64,000 nucleotides of DNA from Sphingobacterium paludis (GTDB lineage Bacteria; Bacteroidota; Bacteroidia; Sphingobacteriales; Sphingobacteriaceae), in NCBI RefSeq assembly GCF_004364125.1, contig NZ_SNZV01000004.1:124001-188000 (forward strand). The letters are read 5' to 3'. Under the pieces are notes generated by a model, which was not told where the DNA came from, did not search any database, and saw only the letters and a program-made list of their open reading frames with translations. Both the position numbers and the translations under genes were made by a program. Positions 26,215-35,633 of this stretch are shown piece by piece; position 1 is the first letter of the stretch, and each line of letters opens with the position of its first letter.

Positions 26215-26303
26215 TTTGAGCAAATCTTTTTTATTTGACATTTGGCGGTAGGTGGTAGGGCAGAAATAAAAGTGGGAAAGGATCTTAACGCGTAAGCATA
26301 CAC

Positions 26304-28241
26304 ATGAAACTAGCTTTATTAAAGAGAAGATTGCGCAAAGATAATCCAAGATGGGTTATTTTGTTGCTTGATGTACTGATAGTGCTATGTTGCTACATGG
26401 TGTCTCACTTCATTGTCAATAGCTTTACGGGGCTGTTTGACGTCGAGTTGATGGTGAAAAAGAGTCTGTTGATTTTGGCGGCGTATACCGCGTCGTTTTT
26501 ATTCATGGCTACGTACAAAGATATTGTTAGGCATACCGGATTGAGTGAAGCTATACGTATCTTCAAGACGGTCTGGCTGGCCTGCATGATAATTTTTGTG
26601 GTCAGTTTCATCATACGTCAGTTTTTTCCAAAAGATACAGCCATTAGCGACTACCTTCGTCAGTCTTATGCATTGATTTTCACGCATGGCTTCTTTACGA
26701 TGGTGATGCTCGTTGCAGCGCGTGTTGCCTATAGGCAGCTATACGAAATATTGTTTTTCACGAAACGTAAAAGCAGACATGTTCTTATATTCGGCGCATC
26801 TCGTCCGGGACTTGTTGCTTACGCGATGTTAACCGATGATATTCGTGCGAAAAATAAGGTCATTGCTTTTGTAGAAGATAAGGCGAACGTAGTTGGAAAA
26901 AATTCACGAGGAATTCGTATTCTGCATATCTCGGATATTGATGAAGAATATATCAGAAAGCATGATATTGACGAGGTTATTATCGCCGTAGAGAATAATG
27001 ATCCGGAACGTCTAGCGCGTGTTACCGATCATTTTCAACATCTGAATATGGAGCTAAAAATAATGCAACCGGGACGGTCGTTATTAAACGGAGGTGGAAA
27101 AAGACAGATACGTAAGCTGCAAATCGAGGATTTATTGGGCAGAAAGCCTATTCGGCTCAATAATCCGATTGTGGAAGAGGAGCTAAATGGTAAGACGATT
27201 ATCGTGACGGGTGCAGCCGGTTCAATAGGAAGCGAACTGGCTCGGCAAATCGCAGGACTGGATTATAAGCGCTTAATTTTATTGGATCAGTCTGAATCTC
27301 CGCTCTATGACTTGCAGCAAGTTATTCACTTGCAGCATCCGGAAAGCAGTCACTTCGTTGTCGGCGATGTACGTGACCGTATATTTATGCGCAGGATTTT
27401 TGAAAAATATCAGCCCGAAGTTATTTTCCATGCAGCGGCTTACAAGCACGTTCCCCTCATGGAGGATAATCCTTATGAAGCTATTTGGACGAATGTGTAT
27501 GGTAGTCGCATTATGGCAGATTTGGCCATGGAGTTTAATGCGTATAAATTTGTTATGATCTCCACAGACAAGGCTGTCAACCCCACCAATATTATGGGAG
27601 CAAGCAAGCGCGCCGCAGAAATTTATGTTAATTCCTGTAATGCGCGCAGTGGTACCAATTTCATTATAACGCGTTTTGGTAATGTTTTAGGATCTAATGG
27701 ATCTGTGATACCTCTTTTTGAGAAGCAAATGGAACGTGGTGGCCCGCTTACCCTTACGCATCCGGATATTACGCGTTATTTTATGACCATTCCAGAAGCA
27801 TGCCAATTGGTTTTAGAGGCCGGCACGATGGGCCATGGCGGAGAGATATTTGTATTCGATATGGGCAAATCCATCAAGATAATGGATTTGGCGAAGCGTA
27901 TGATCAAACTGAAAGGGTACCGGTATCCGCAAGATATCGATATTAAAATAGTGGGGCTTCGTCCGGGCGAGAAAATCTATGAAGAGCTGCTTGCTAATAA
28001 CGAAAATACCATCGCCACACATCATCCCAAAATTATGATTGCCCAGGTGTCTGCAACCGATCTGTTGGCGAAACGCTTACAAATTGAGCAGATGTGTGTT
28101 TATATTCAGTCGGAGCATGACCGTGATGAACAGACCGAGCGAGAGGTCGTAAAACAACTCAAAGCTATTGTACCGGAGTTTATATCCCAAAACTCTATCT
28201 ATAGTGATTTAGATAAGGTGAAAAATTCATTGGTATCGTAA
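26304..28241 (+). CDS. nucleotide-sugar 4,6-dehydratase, membrane-bound FlaA1/CapD/WbpM type
   Basis: Protein of 645 aa. Four N-terminal transmembrane helices (about residues 15-145) are followed by a CoA-binding-like Rossmann domain (HVLIFGASRPGLVAYAML) and a C-terminal SDR domain with the NAD motif TGAAGSIG at 302-309, DVRDR, HAAAYKHVP and STDKAVNPTNIMGASKRAAE. Homologs convert UDP-GlcNAc to a 4-keto-6-deoxy sugar, the first step to amino sugars such as QuiNAc, FucNAc or bacillosamine. It probably feeds the polysaccharide operon upstream, although it is separated from it by the OmpA-family genes. Confidence 0.93.
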   Translation: MKLALLKRRLRKDNPRWVILLLDVLIVLCCYMVSHFIVNSFTGLFDVELMVKKSLLILAAYTASFLFMATYKDIVRHTGLSEAIRIFKTVWLACMIIFVVSFIIRQFFPKDTAISDYLRQSYALIFTHGFFTMVMLVAARVAYRQLYEILFFTKRKSRHVLIFGASRPGLVAYAMLTDDIRAKNKVIAFVEDKANVVGKNSRGIRILHISDIDEEYIRKHDIDEVIIAVENNDPERLARVTDHFQHLNMELKIMQPGRSLLNGGGKRQIRKLQIEDLLGRKPIRLNNPIVEEELNGKTIIVTGAAGSIGSELARQIAGLDYKRLILLDQSESPLYDLQQVIHLQHPESSHFVVGDVRDRIFMRRIFEKYQPEVIFHAAAYKHVPLMEDNPYEAIWTNVYGSRIMADLAMEFNAYKFVMISTDKAVNPTNIMGASKRAAEIYVNSCNARSGTNFIITRFGNVLGSNGSVIPLFEKQMERGGPLTLTHPDITRYFMTIPEACQLVLEAGTMGHGGEIFVFDMGKSIKIMDLAKRMIKLKGYRYPQDIDIKIVGLRPGEKIYEELLANNENTIATHHPKIMIAQVSATDLLAKRLQIEQMCVYIQSEHDRDEQTEREVVKQLKAIVPEFISQNSIYSDLDKVKNSLVS

Positions 28242-28252
28242 TTTCATTAGAA

Positions 28253-28272
28253 TGCAAGCCATTTGGCTTGCA
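28253..28272 (+). terminator. hairpin after the dehydratase gene
   Basis: TGCAAGCC and GGCTTGCA form a perfect 8-bp stem with an ATTT loop, 12 bases after the stop codon. No T-run follows, so termination would be weak or factor-dependent. Confidence 0.5.
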
Positions 28273-28729
28273 ACATACGTATTGTTCCAAAACCATTTTC
28301 GCATAGCATATTTGCGCGTGCGTAGCTCCGCCCCCCAGCCCAATCGTCCTCTTAAACAGTACCGCTATCGTTACGATTTCCCTTAACAACCTGTTGAAAG
28401 CCTGGTTTTAAGGGCAGCTATGTGCTCTGCACAGATAATCTCCCCAACCTACTTCTTTATATTTGTTCGGCGAGTCGACTAGGCCCACCTATTCAAAATA
28501 TACAACTATTAACAATCTGTTAACAAGTCGTTAGGATTTTATTCACAATTTGAACACCGCCGAAAGCCTAAATTTACATCCACTAACTTGTAAATACCAA
28601 GGATTATCACGAGATGTAAAACAAAAACCTGTGTTTAAATATAGCTAAAACGATTTTCCAAAATTAGTCTCTGTAAGGCTTACCATTGAAAAATGCAAGG
28701 AACCATAAGAAAATCTAATACCCAAAATA
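28273..28729. other. intergenic region upstream of SusC-like gene
   Basis: No gene is seen in these 457 bases. A TATATTTG at 28458-28465 fits a -7 box, and a small palindrome TTAACA-ATC-TGTTAA at 28509-28523 could be an operator. Neither is strong. The remainder, up to the SusC-like start, is AT-rich leader. Confidence 0.4.
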
Positions 28730-31700
28730 ATGACTAAATTAAACTTGAGAAGAAGAGGCCGGTGTACGAATGCTCGGCCATTCATGTGCTTTCTGCTCTT
28801 GCTATTCACTAGCGTGTATAGCGGCGGAATAGCTTATGCGCAGCAACGCAGCATTAACGGTGTTGTTACTAGTGCCACAGATCAAAGCCCGCTTGTCGGG
28901 GTAACCGTTCGTGTAAAAGGTGGAACAGAAGGCAGCTCTACCGATCAGAATGGTCGTTTCAGCATTCAAGCCCAAACGGGCGATGTCTTGCAATTTACCT
29001 ATATCGCTTATCAGCCGGAAGAAGTCAAAATAGGAAATTCTACGAATTTGCAGGTGGTGATGCGTACAGATAGCCGGAGTATGGATGAAGTGGTTGTCGT
29101 AGGTTATGGTACGGCGCGGAAATCTGAAATTACAGCGGCTTCCACCAATATCAAAGCAGAGGATTTTCGTTCCAGTGCAGCACGAAATGCACTAGACCTG
29201 TTACAAGGTAAGGTCGCCGGCCTACAAACATCCAGAGGTAGTTCTAATCCCAATACAGGTACTGTCGCACAACTTCGTGGAGCGACATCCGTGGAGGGGA
29301 CCAATTCACCACTCGTCGTTATTGATGGGATTCCTGGAGGTAATTTAGACCTCCTTCAACAAGCAGATATCGAATCGATCAACGTATTGAAGGACGGGTC
29401 TGCTGCCGCAATTTACGGAACACAGGCCAACGGCGGTGTCATCCTGGTAACCACGAAGAAAGGTACTGCAGGAAAAACACGGTTGGATTATTCGACATAC
29501 GTTAATCGTGATTATATAACAAGGAGGCTTGACTTTATGAGCGCTGATCAGTATAGACAGAAGATCGCTGAGGGGCTAATATCTGAAGATCAAGATTTTG
29601 GTGGAAGTGAAGATGCATTTGACCAATTGCTGAACAAAAATAATTTTAGCCAATATCATACGCTTGCCATTTCTGGTGGTGGGGAAAATAATAATTTCCG
29701 TGCCAGCACATATTACAGAGACTTGCAAAGTGTTGCAAGGGAGAGCAGCCGTAAAGAGTACGGTGTGCGTGCAAACTTCAATGCGAAGAGTTTTCAAGAC
29801 CGATTAACTACTCAAGTGGATTTGGTGACCAACTTCAATAACGCGAACCGTTTGGGAGGGGGCTATGAGATGTATAGCGGTGGTGGATGGGAATGGGCGT
29901 ATACACGCAATCCGACGCTCCCTTTGAAAAACGAGGATGGTAGCTGGTATTATGAACCTACCTCTTCAAATGAGGTGGCACGACTAGCAGAGGAGCATGA
30001 TCGTAGACAGCAGCAGACAACAACAATGTCTGGAACTATAGGTTATGAAATCATAAAAGATTTGCGATTTAATGTATTCGGTTCGGTGCAACGTAACTCT
30101 TGGGTCGACGCAAGCTATGCTTCTCGCTTTGCTGAATCCTCCGTAGAAAATGAGGTTGGTGCTTTGGGTCGTGGATCGCAAAGTAGCCGATTAGAATTTC
30201 GGTATGCCTTCGAACCGACGATATCCTTCAACCGCGTAATCAATGATATACATTCTATTAATGCAGTAGCCGGCTATAGCTATCGTTATGATGTTAATCA
30301 AAATTTCAATGCGACCAACCGAGGCTTCCAAAATGATATTTTTGAAGAGAATAATTTGGGTGCAGGCAATCAGCTTGCATTAGGGCGCGCAGAGATAGGC
30401 AGTTACAAAAACGACAATAAGATTATTGGTTTTCTGGGTCGTCTAATCTATTCTTACGATGGTAAGTATACCATCCAAGGTACCTATCGTCGCGATGGAT
30501 CTACGCGCTTTGGCGTTAATAACAAATGGGGTAATTTCGGATCCGTTGGTGCGGCGTGGAACCTCAGTTCGGAAGACTTTATCAAAGACTTAACTTTTAT
30601 CAACGATCTAAAACTGCGCGCCAGTTATGGTGTGACCGGAAATCAAGACATTCCCAATTACCGTTCTTTAGTTGTGTTGAGTACCGGCAACAACTACATA
30701 AACCCCGATGGTGTGTGGCGGCAGACTTACGGGCCTGAAAGAAACCCAAACCCAAATCTTCGCTGGGAGACAAAAAGTGAATATAACGTGGGGGTAGATT
30801 TTTCACTTTTCGGTAATAGATTTGGTGGGGCTATCGATATGTACAAACGTGTCACCAAGGATCTTCTTGGCGAATACACCTCACAACAACCATCTTTCAT
30901 CTTAAACAGAATTTTCACCAACGTCGGACAAATTTCTTCGAAAGGAGTTGAATTAACGTTGAACGCGGTGCCTGTTCGGAACGAGAATGTAACGTGGTCG
31001 ATAGATTTTATTGGAAGCGCTAACTCCAATCGTTTAGATAGCTTTTCAGATGATACCTATAGAGCTAGCTTCAGGGATTTTGCTGGGATAGGCGGATTCG
31101 GCGCTTTGGGTAATGCCATCCGAACATTTGAAGGAAGCAGTATTGGTGATTTTTATGGAAAGCGCTTTGCCGGCTTTACCGAAGATGGTAAATGGCTATT
31201 CTATAAGCGCGACGGTTCTGCAGTGCCGTTCGATCAGATCAATGATTCCAGTACAGATGTCGCAAACAATGACTTAACTGTCATTGGCAATGCTATGCCA
31301 AAATATTACTTATCCCTCACCAATACAGTCAGGTACAAAAATTTTGATCTACGTGTATTCTTCCGCGGGAAATTTGACTACGATATTTTGAATACGACGC
31401 AGCTTTCTTATGGAAATATTGTTTCTCTTCCTAATAACGTGATCAATGATGCCTTCACTAAACATGCTGATTTAAAAGATACCTATATGTATTCGGATTA
31501 TTATCTGGAAAGTGGATCGCACGTGAAACTAGATGAAGCAAGCTTAGGCTATACATTTAAATTGAACAGCGAGCGCATCCGCAATTTCCGGGTTTACGTA
31601 ACAGGAACCAACTTAGCCCTATTTACGAAATACTCTGGAAATGATCCGGATTTAGTGAAAGATTACGGACTGGATCCCGGCGTAGATGGTCGTGACCGGT

Positions 31701-31747
31701 TTCCAACGACACGGTCATTCCTCGTTGGTTTGAATATTGGATTTTAA
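28730..31747 (+). CDS. SusC-family TonB-dependent outer-membrane receptor
   Basis: Protein of 1005 aa with the full SusC order: N-terminal signal region, carboxypeptidase-D-like regulatory domain (INGVVTSATDQSPLVGVTVRVKGG), TonB-box region (MDEVVVVGYGT), plug with LQGKVAGLQ and VVIDGIPGG, then a C-terminal beta-barrel ending in NIGF. It imports an oligosaccharide or other ligand too large for porins with its SusD partner, which starts 18 bases later. There is no STN domain, so it is not itself a sigma-regulon sensor. No glycosidase gene is adjacent, so the substrate is open. Confidence 0.96.
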   Translation: MTKLNLRRRGRCTNARPFMCFLLLLFTSVYSGGIAYAQQRSINGVVTSATDQSPLVGVTVRVKGGTEGSSTDQNGRFSIQAQTGDVLQFTYIAYQPEEVKIGNSTNLQVVMRTDSRSMDEVVVVGYGTARKSEITAASTNIKAEDFRSSAARNALDLLQGKVAGLQTSRGSSNPNTGTVAQLRGATSVEGTNSPLVVIDGIPGGNLDLLQQADIESINVLKDGSAAAIYGTQANGGVILVTTKKGTAGKTRLDYSTYVNRDYITRRLDFMSADQYRQKIAEGLISEDQDFGGSEDAFDQLLNKNNFSQYHTLAISGGGENNNFRASTYYRDLQSVARESSRKEYGVRANFNAKSFQDRLTTQVDLVTNFNNANRLGGGYEMYSGGGWEWAYTRNPTLPLKNEDGSWYYEPTSSNEVARLAEEHDRRQQQTTTMSGTIGYEIIKDLRFNVFGSVQRNSWVDASYASRFAESSVENEVGALGRGSQSSRLEFRYAFEPTISFNRVINDIHSINAVAGYSYRYDVNQNFNATNRGFQNDIFEENNLGAGNQLALGRAEIGSYKNDNKIIGFLGRLIYSYDGKYTIQGTYRRDGSTRFGVNNKWGNFGSVGAAWNLSSEDFIKDLTFINDLKLRASYGVTGNQDIPNYRSLVVLSTGNNYINPDGVWRQTYGPERNPNPNLRWETKSEYNVGVDFSLFGNRFGGAIDMYKRVTKDLLGEYTSQQPSFILNRIFTNVGQISSKGVELTLNAVPVRNENVTWSIDFIGSANSNRLDSFSDDTYRASFRDFAGIGGFGALGNAIRTFEGSSIGDFYGKRFAGFTEDGKWLFYKRDGSAVPFDQINDSSTDVANNDLTVIGNAMPKYYLSLTNTVRYKNFDLRVFFRGKFDYDILNTTQLSYGNIVSLPNNVINDAFTKHADLKDTYMYSDYYLESGSHVKLDEASLGYTFKLNSERIRNFRVYVTGTNLALFTKYSGNDPDLVKDYGLDPGVDGRDRFPTTRSFLVGLNIGF

Positions 31748-31765
31748 CAGAAAGTCATTGAAAAA

Positions 31766-33424
31766 ATGAAAGTGATGAATAAGAAATTTAGGAAAGCAGT
31801 ATATACGGTAGGTATGTTAGCCAGTCTTGTGGCTACAAGTGCCTGCACAAACTTGGACGAAAAGGTATACGATACCTTAGTAAATGAAAACTTTTATAAC
31901 ACACGTGAAGAGGTTATTTCAGCCGTTTTACGGCCATACACCCACGCAAATGCATGGGCTACGCCTGGTCAGGACGGATGGTGGCGCTTAAGTGAATACT
32001 CCGCAGATCAACTCGCTTGGCCGGTAAAAGGGAGGCACGGACAAGACGGGGGTAAATGGATTAGATTGCACTACCATACCTGGACAGGTGACGATGCATC
32101 AATACAACAAGCTTGGAACCTGATGTATTGGGGAATGGGTTTATGTACGTCTCCTATTGAAGCATTGGAAGGACGCGATATTTCAAACATGGGGATTACA
32201 GAGGAGGAAAAAGCGGCGTTTATAGCCGAACTCAAACTCTTTCGGGCGTTTCATTATCTAAAGATTATGGATATATGGGGAAATGTGCCGATCGTAACGC
32301 AAGTCGGCGTCCCAGTCAGCCCCACTACGGCACCAAGGAATGAGGTCTTTAATTTTATTGAGAAAGAAATTTTAGAGAATATCGAGAAAATCCCAGTGCT
32401 ATCAGCGACCATGACAGGACGTATGTCTCGAGCGGGAGCATATGCCATGTTGGTAGAGCTGTATCTAAACGCAGAGGTGTGGACGGGTACCGCGCGCTGG
32501 GACGACTGTATTGCCGCAGCAAATCAAATAATTAACGGAAATGCAGGCGCACAGAATGGTCAAATGGCACTCGATCCAAATATTACCGATGCTTTCAAAC
32601 CAGATAATCACCTGTCGAAGGAGACTATTTTCGCCCTCGCATATGAATTTCAAAAATCGAATACCCAACCGCAATGGACTGCCGATTTCTTCTACTTTAA
32701 TCAGCGTGCTATAACCGGGGGCGGAAGAAATGGGAATGATGGAACGGTGGTCATCCCGGGTGTTTATGCAACTTTCCCTACAGCAGATTTACGTAAGACG
32801 GCTTGGATGTTGCACGGCCCTCAAATGCGTTTTGATGATCCAACGCAACCGGTATTAGGGAGCAATGACGAGTATCAAGGGCAGCCTGTAGTATTCGTGG
32901 ATAACATCCGCAAAAACTTGGAAGCGATTCGCAATGGTACCGATCCGGAACTTTTGCCCTCCGATATGACAACGGGAGAAGGAACCAGTGGCGTTCGTTT
33001 TAACAAGTATCAGTTGGGGCATATCGCACATCCGAGCTACAACAGCACCGATTGGCATTTTTATCGTTTGACTTGGGTGTATTTTGCGAAGGCTGAAGCA
33101 TTGATGCGTAAAAATGCAGGCGTTGCTACTGCTGAAGCTGTAGAACTCATTAACGCGTCAAAACAGAGAGCATACACAGCAACGGATTGGCCAACCTATG
33201 CCTACACTCCGGCAACATTAACATTGACCGAGCTCCTCGCAGAACGAGGTCGGGAATTTATTTTCGAAGGGTTTAGAAGACAAGATCTGATCCGTTTTGG
33301 TCGTTTCCATACTGATTCTTGGTGGGATCACCAGCCTACAGATATTAATAAAACGCTGTTTGCAATTCCAAACAATCAGCGTGTATTAAACCCGAATTTG
33401 GCGCAAAACGCAGGATATAATTAA
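31766..33424 (+). CDS. SusD/RagB-family nutrient-binding lipoprotein
   Basis: Surface lipoprotein of 552 aa. The signal peptide ends in lipobox TSAC with Cys27. The SusD pattern is clear: NLDEKVYDTLVNENFYNTREEV near the N-terminus, the helical repeats LKLFRAFHYLKIMDIWGNVPI and AYAMLVELYLNAEVW, and the C-terminal LLAERGREFIFEGFRRQDLIRFG. It caps the SusC barrel and captures the ligand. An alternative start at 31775 would change the leader little. It forms a two-gene operon with the upstream receptor. Confidence 0.95.
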   Translation: MKVMNKKFRKAVYTVGMLASLVATSACTNLDEKVYDTLVNENFYNTREEVISAVLRPYTHANAWATPGQDGWWRLSEYSADQLAWPVKGRHGQDGGKWIRLHYHTWTGDDASIQQAWNLMYWGMGLCTSPIEALEGRDISNMGITEEEKAAFIAELKLFRAFHYLKIMDIWGNVPIVTQVGVPVSPTTAPRNEVFNFIEKEILENIEKIPVLSATMTGRMSRAGAYAMLVELYLNAEVWTGTARWDDCIAAANQIINGNAGAQNGQMALDPNITDAFKPDNHLSKETIFALAYEFQKSNTQPQWTADFFYFNQRAITGGGRNGNDGTVVIPGVYATFPTADLRKTAWMLHGPQMRFDDPTQPVLGSNDEYQGQPVVFVDNIRKNLEAIRNGTDPELLPSDMTTGEGTSGVRFNKYQLGHIAHPSYNSTDWHFYRLTWVYFAKAEALMRKNAGVATAEAVELINASKQRAYTATDWPTYAYTPATLTLTELLAERGREFIFEGFRRQDLIRFGRFHTDSWWDHQPTDINKTLFAIPNNQRVLNPNLAQNAGYN

Positions 33425-33445
33425 GCAAGTGTAAAGTGTAGTGAG

Positions 33446-33476
33446 AAGCCCGGGTTGTATGATCCGGGTTTTCTTT
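33446..33476. terminator. terminator between convergent SusD and thioredoxin-like genes
   Basis: Stem AAGCCCGG (33446-33453) with CCGGGTTT (33464-33471), including one G-T pair, loop of 10 bases, and a TTTTCTTT tail on the plus strand. It ends the SusCD transcript and could also act on the converging gene. Confidence 0.82.
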
Positions 33477-33504
33477 GTCTATCCGAAATCATAATGCATG
33501 AAAA

Positions 33505-34557
33505 CTATTCGAGGTGCTTCGTCAGGGCTTGTTCCAGCTCTTTTCCACGAAGATTCCTGCCTATTATCTTTCCCTCAGGCGAAAGCAGAAAATTATCAGG
33601 AACGGCATGTATAAATAATGATTTAGCATAACCATCGTCCCAACCTTTTAGATCAGAGACCTGCGTCCATTCTAGTTTGTCCTCTTCCACAGCCTTCAAC
33701 CAATCTGCTTTATCTTTATCAAGCGAGACAGCTATGATATCAAAACCTTTGTCTTTAAAGCGCCGATATGCTTTTGTGAGATCGGGGTTTTCTGCTCGGC
33801 ATGGTCCACACCAACTCGCCCAAAAGTCTACCAAAATATACTTCCCTTTTTGTACATCAGAGAATTTGACTGGCTTACCGTGCTCATTAGGTAGCTCGAA
33901 GTCAGGGAAAGCCGCACCTATGGCTGTTTTTTCCGCGACCTGCAGCCTATTCGTGATTTGCTGATATAAGTGGGTGGATTGAAAATGTTCTGCAAATTTT
34001 GGTAGGGTACTTTTCACATAGCTCCAGTCGGGATGCGGAGAAGAAACAAGTCCTTGCAGTGCAAAAAGCGCATAGTAGGAGTCAGGATGTCCGCTTATAA
34101 AAGCCTCGTCGTATTCCTTGCTAGCTGCTTTGTCTAAATTTTTGGTATCGCGTAGGTGTACCCGAGATAGGCTGTCTAGCGCAGAATCCCAAATCTGGAA
34201 ATTTTTTGCCCCTTTCTTCCAATTTTTAAAACCATGAAAACGAATATCTTTCCCCGGTTCCAGCCAGGTTTCGTAGACCGAGAAAAAACCCACAACACGC
34301 GGGTCATACTTATCTTTTATACCGATAAATAGCCGACTTGGTTCGCTTAAACGACCAATTATTTGAAAACCACCATCCTTGTCAAGGTATACGCTGTCGG
34401 TTATAGAGGAATCACGATTTTTATAGTGGAAATAATACAATGCATTTTCTGTACTATCGATTTTTCCGCTGAAGGTAAATGGCTTCGTATTTTGAGCATA
34501 CGCATCGGGGAAAGCAAGTAGCATCATGCTGAGTAATTGGAGATAAAGCGTTCGCAT
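33505..34557 (-). CDS. TlpA-type thiol-disulfide protein with DUF4369-like N-terminus
   Basis: Exported protein of 350 aa. A signal peptide (MRTLYLQLLSMMLLAFPDAYA) precedes a beta-rich domain like DUF4369 (FTFSGKIDSTENALYYFHY), a helical region, and a C-terminal thioredoxin fold with the redox motif WCGPC in DFWASWCGPCRAENPDL. Bacteroidota encode many such proteins, thought to reduce or isomerise disulfides in the envelope. It is transcribed alone on the minus strand, divergent from ispH. Confidence 0.9.
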   Translation of the reverse strand: MRTLYLQLLSMMLLAFPDAYAQNTKPFTFSGKIDSTENALYYFHYKNRDSSITDSVYLDKDGGFQIIGRLSEPSRLFIGIKDKYDPRVVGFFSVYETWLEPGKDIRFHGFKNWKKGAKNFQIWDSALDSLSRVHLRDTKNLDKAASKEYDEAFISGHPDSYYALFALQGLVSSPHPDWSYVKSTLPKFAEHFQSTHLYQQITNRLQVAEKTAIGAAFPDFELPNEHGKPVKFSDVQKGKYILVDFWASWCGPCRAENPDLTKAYRRFKDKGFDIIAVSLDKDKADWLKAVEEDKLEWTQVSDLKGWDDGYAKSLFIHAVPDNFLLSPEGKIIGRNLRGKELEQALTKHLE

Positions 34558-34682
34558 AGGCCGATGACTTAGTGAAAAATAAATTTAAACATTAAAGTTC
34601 AAATCCAGATGAATTTTTTTGATCCGTTATATCTAGTAAACGAAACGAAATCCTCGAAAAAAGGTTTTAACTAGTAAATTCA

Positions 34683-34712
34683 TTTGAATATACCGTGTAA
34701 TGCGTAACTTTG
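34683..34712 (+). promoter_or_regulatory. promoter of ispH, close to the start codon
   Basis: TTTG at 34683-34686 and TAACTTTG at 34705-34712, 18 bases apart, match the Bacteroidota consensus fully. The ATG of ispH is at 34716, so the predicted transcription start is at or next to the start codon. Confidence 0.8.
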
Positions 34713-34715
34713 TAT

Positions 34716-35564
34716 ATGGCTAAAAATCTTCAAGTAACGATCGATAAGGACTCTGGCTTTTGTTTTGGGGTGGTGTATGCCATTGATATGGCCGAGGAAA
34801 TCCTCGAAGAAGATGGTTATTTATATTGCTTAGGCGATATTGTCCACAACGATGAAGAAGTTGCTCGTCTAAAAGCCAAAGGTTTGCGGATCATCGCGCA
34901 TGAGGATCTTGCGGCATTGCGTAACGAAAAGGTGTTGATTCGTGCGCATGGGGAAGCCCCTGAAACATACCGCACAGCGCTGGAGAATAATATCACGCTA
35001 ATAGACGCATCTTGCCCCGTTGTGTTGAAATTGCAAAACCGCATCAAAACATCTTACGACGATCAGGAGAAGATTTTGATTTTTGGTAAACATGGCCATG
35101 CCGAAGTTATTGGATTGCAGGGACAAACCAATAACGAAGCGTTGGTTTTTCAAGATTTGGAGGAGCTTGATCAAGCAGAACTACCCGCTTCATTTACATT
35201 ATACAGTCAAACGACAAAAAGTGTCGATAAATTCTATGCCATTAAGGAAGAACTTTTAAAACGCGGCTATGAAGTAAAGGCCAACGATACAATATGCAGG
35301 CAGGTATCAAATAGGTATGAGGATTTAGGTGATTTTGCACGCCAATATGACAAGATAGTCTTTGTATCTGGGAAAAAGTCTTCGAATGGTAAAGTACTCT
35401 ACGACGTGTGCAAGCAGGCTAACCCTAATAGCTACTTTATCTCGGATCCGGCCGAACTTGATGCAGCAAACTTTCACCCTGACGAACGCATTGGTATTTG
35501 CGGCGCTACATCCACGCCTATGTGGCTGATGAAAGATGTGAAACACGCGCTGGAACAGCTTTAG
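34716..35564 (+). CDS. ispH: 4-hydroxy-3-methylbut-2-enyl diphosphate reductase
   Basis: IspH (LytB), 282 aa, catalyses the last step of the MEP isoprenoid pathway, making IPP and DMAPP. The three iron-sulfur cysteines are visible at Cys16 (SGFCFGV), Cys100 (DASCPVV) and Cys194 (DTICRQV), with spacing like the E. coli enzyme; a further Cys lies at 262 (CGATSTP). AHGEAPETY, HGHAEVIG and SGKKSSNGK are also recognisable family blocks. ATG 34716 is chosen because the in-frame TTG at 34710 lies in the -7 box. It is followed by hemH with its own promoter. Confidence 0.95.
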   Translation: MAKNLQVTIDKDSGFCFGVVYAIDMAEEILEEDGYLYCLGDIVHNDEEVARLKAKGLRIIAHEDLAALRNEKVLIRAHGEAPETYRTALENNITLIDASCPVVLKLQNRIKTSYDDQEKILIFGKHGHAEVIGLQGQTNNEALVFQDLEELDQAELPASFTLYSQTTKSVDKFYAIKEELLKRGYEVKANDTICRQVSNRYEDLGDFARQYDKIVFVSGKKSSNGKVLYDVCKQANPNSYFISDPAELDAANFHPDERIGICGATSTPMWLMKDVKHALEQL

Positions 35565-35620
35565 AACGTCATGTTATTCTCATTTTCAAATGCCTTTCCC
35601 CGGTTCCTTTAAATAATAAT

Positions 35621-35628
35621 TATTTTTG
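35621..35628 (+). promoter_or_regulatory. -7 promoter box of hemH
   Basis: TATTTTTG fits TAnnTTTG and ends 5 bases before the hemH ATG at 35634. No exact TTTG -33 box is found at the expected distance. The position again suggests a very short or absent leader. Confidence 0.5.
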
Positions 35629-35633
35629 TATCA

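Larger units (their letters stand above)
25737..26303. other. intergenic region with promoter and one small frame
   Basis: These 567 bases contain no long gene. They hold a good -7 box at 26080 and the 40-codon frame at 26092-26214 described separately; the rest is AT-rich and featureless to my reading. The promoter may serve the dehydratase gene at 26304 through a leader of about 210 bases. Confidence 0.5.
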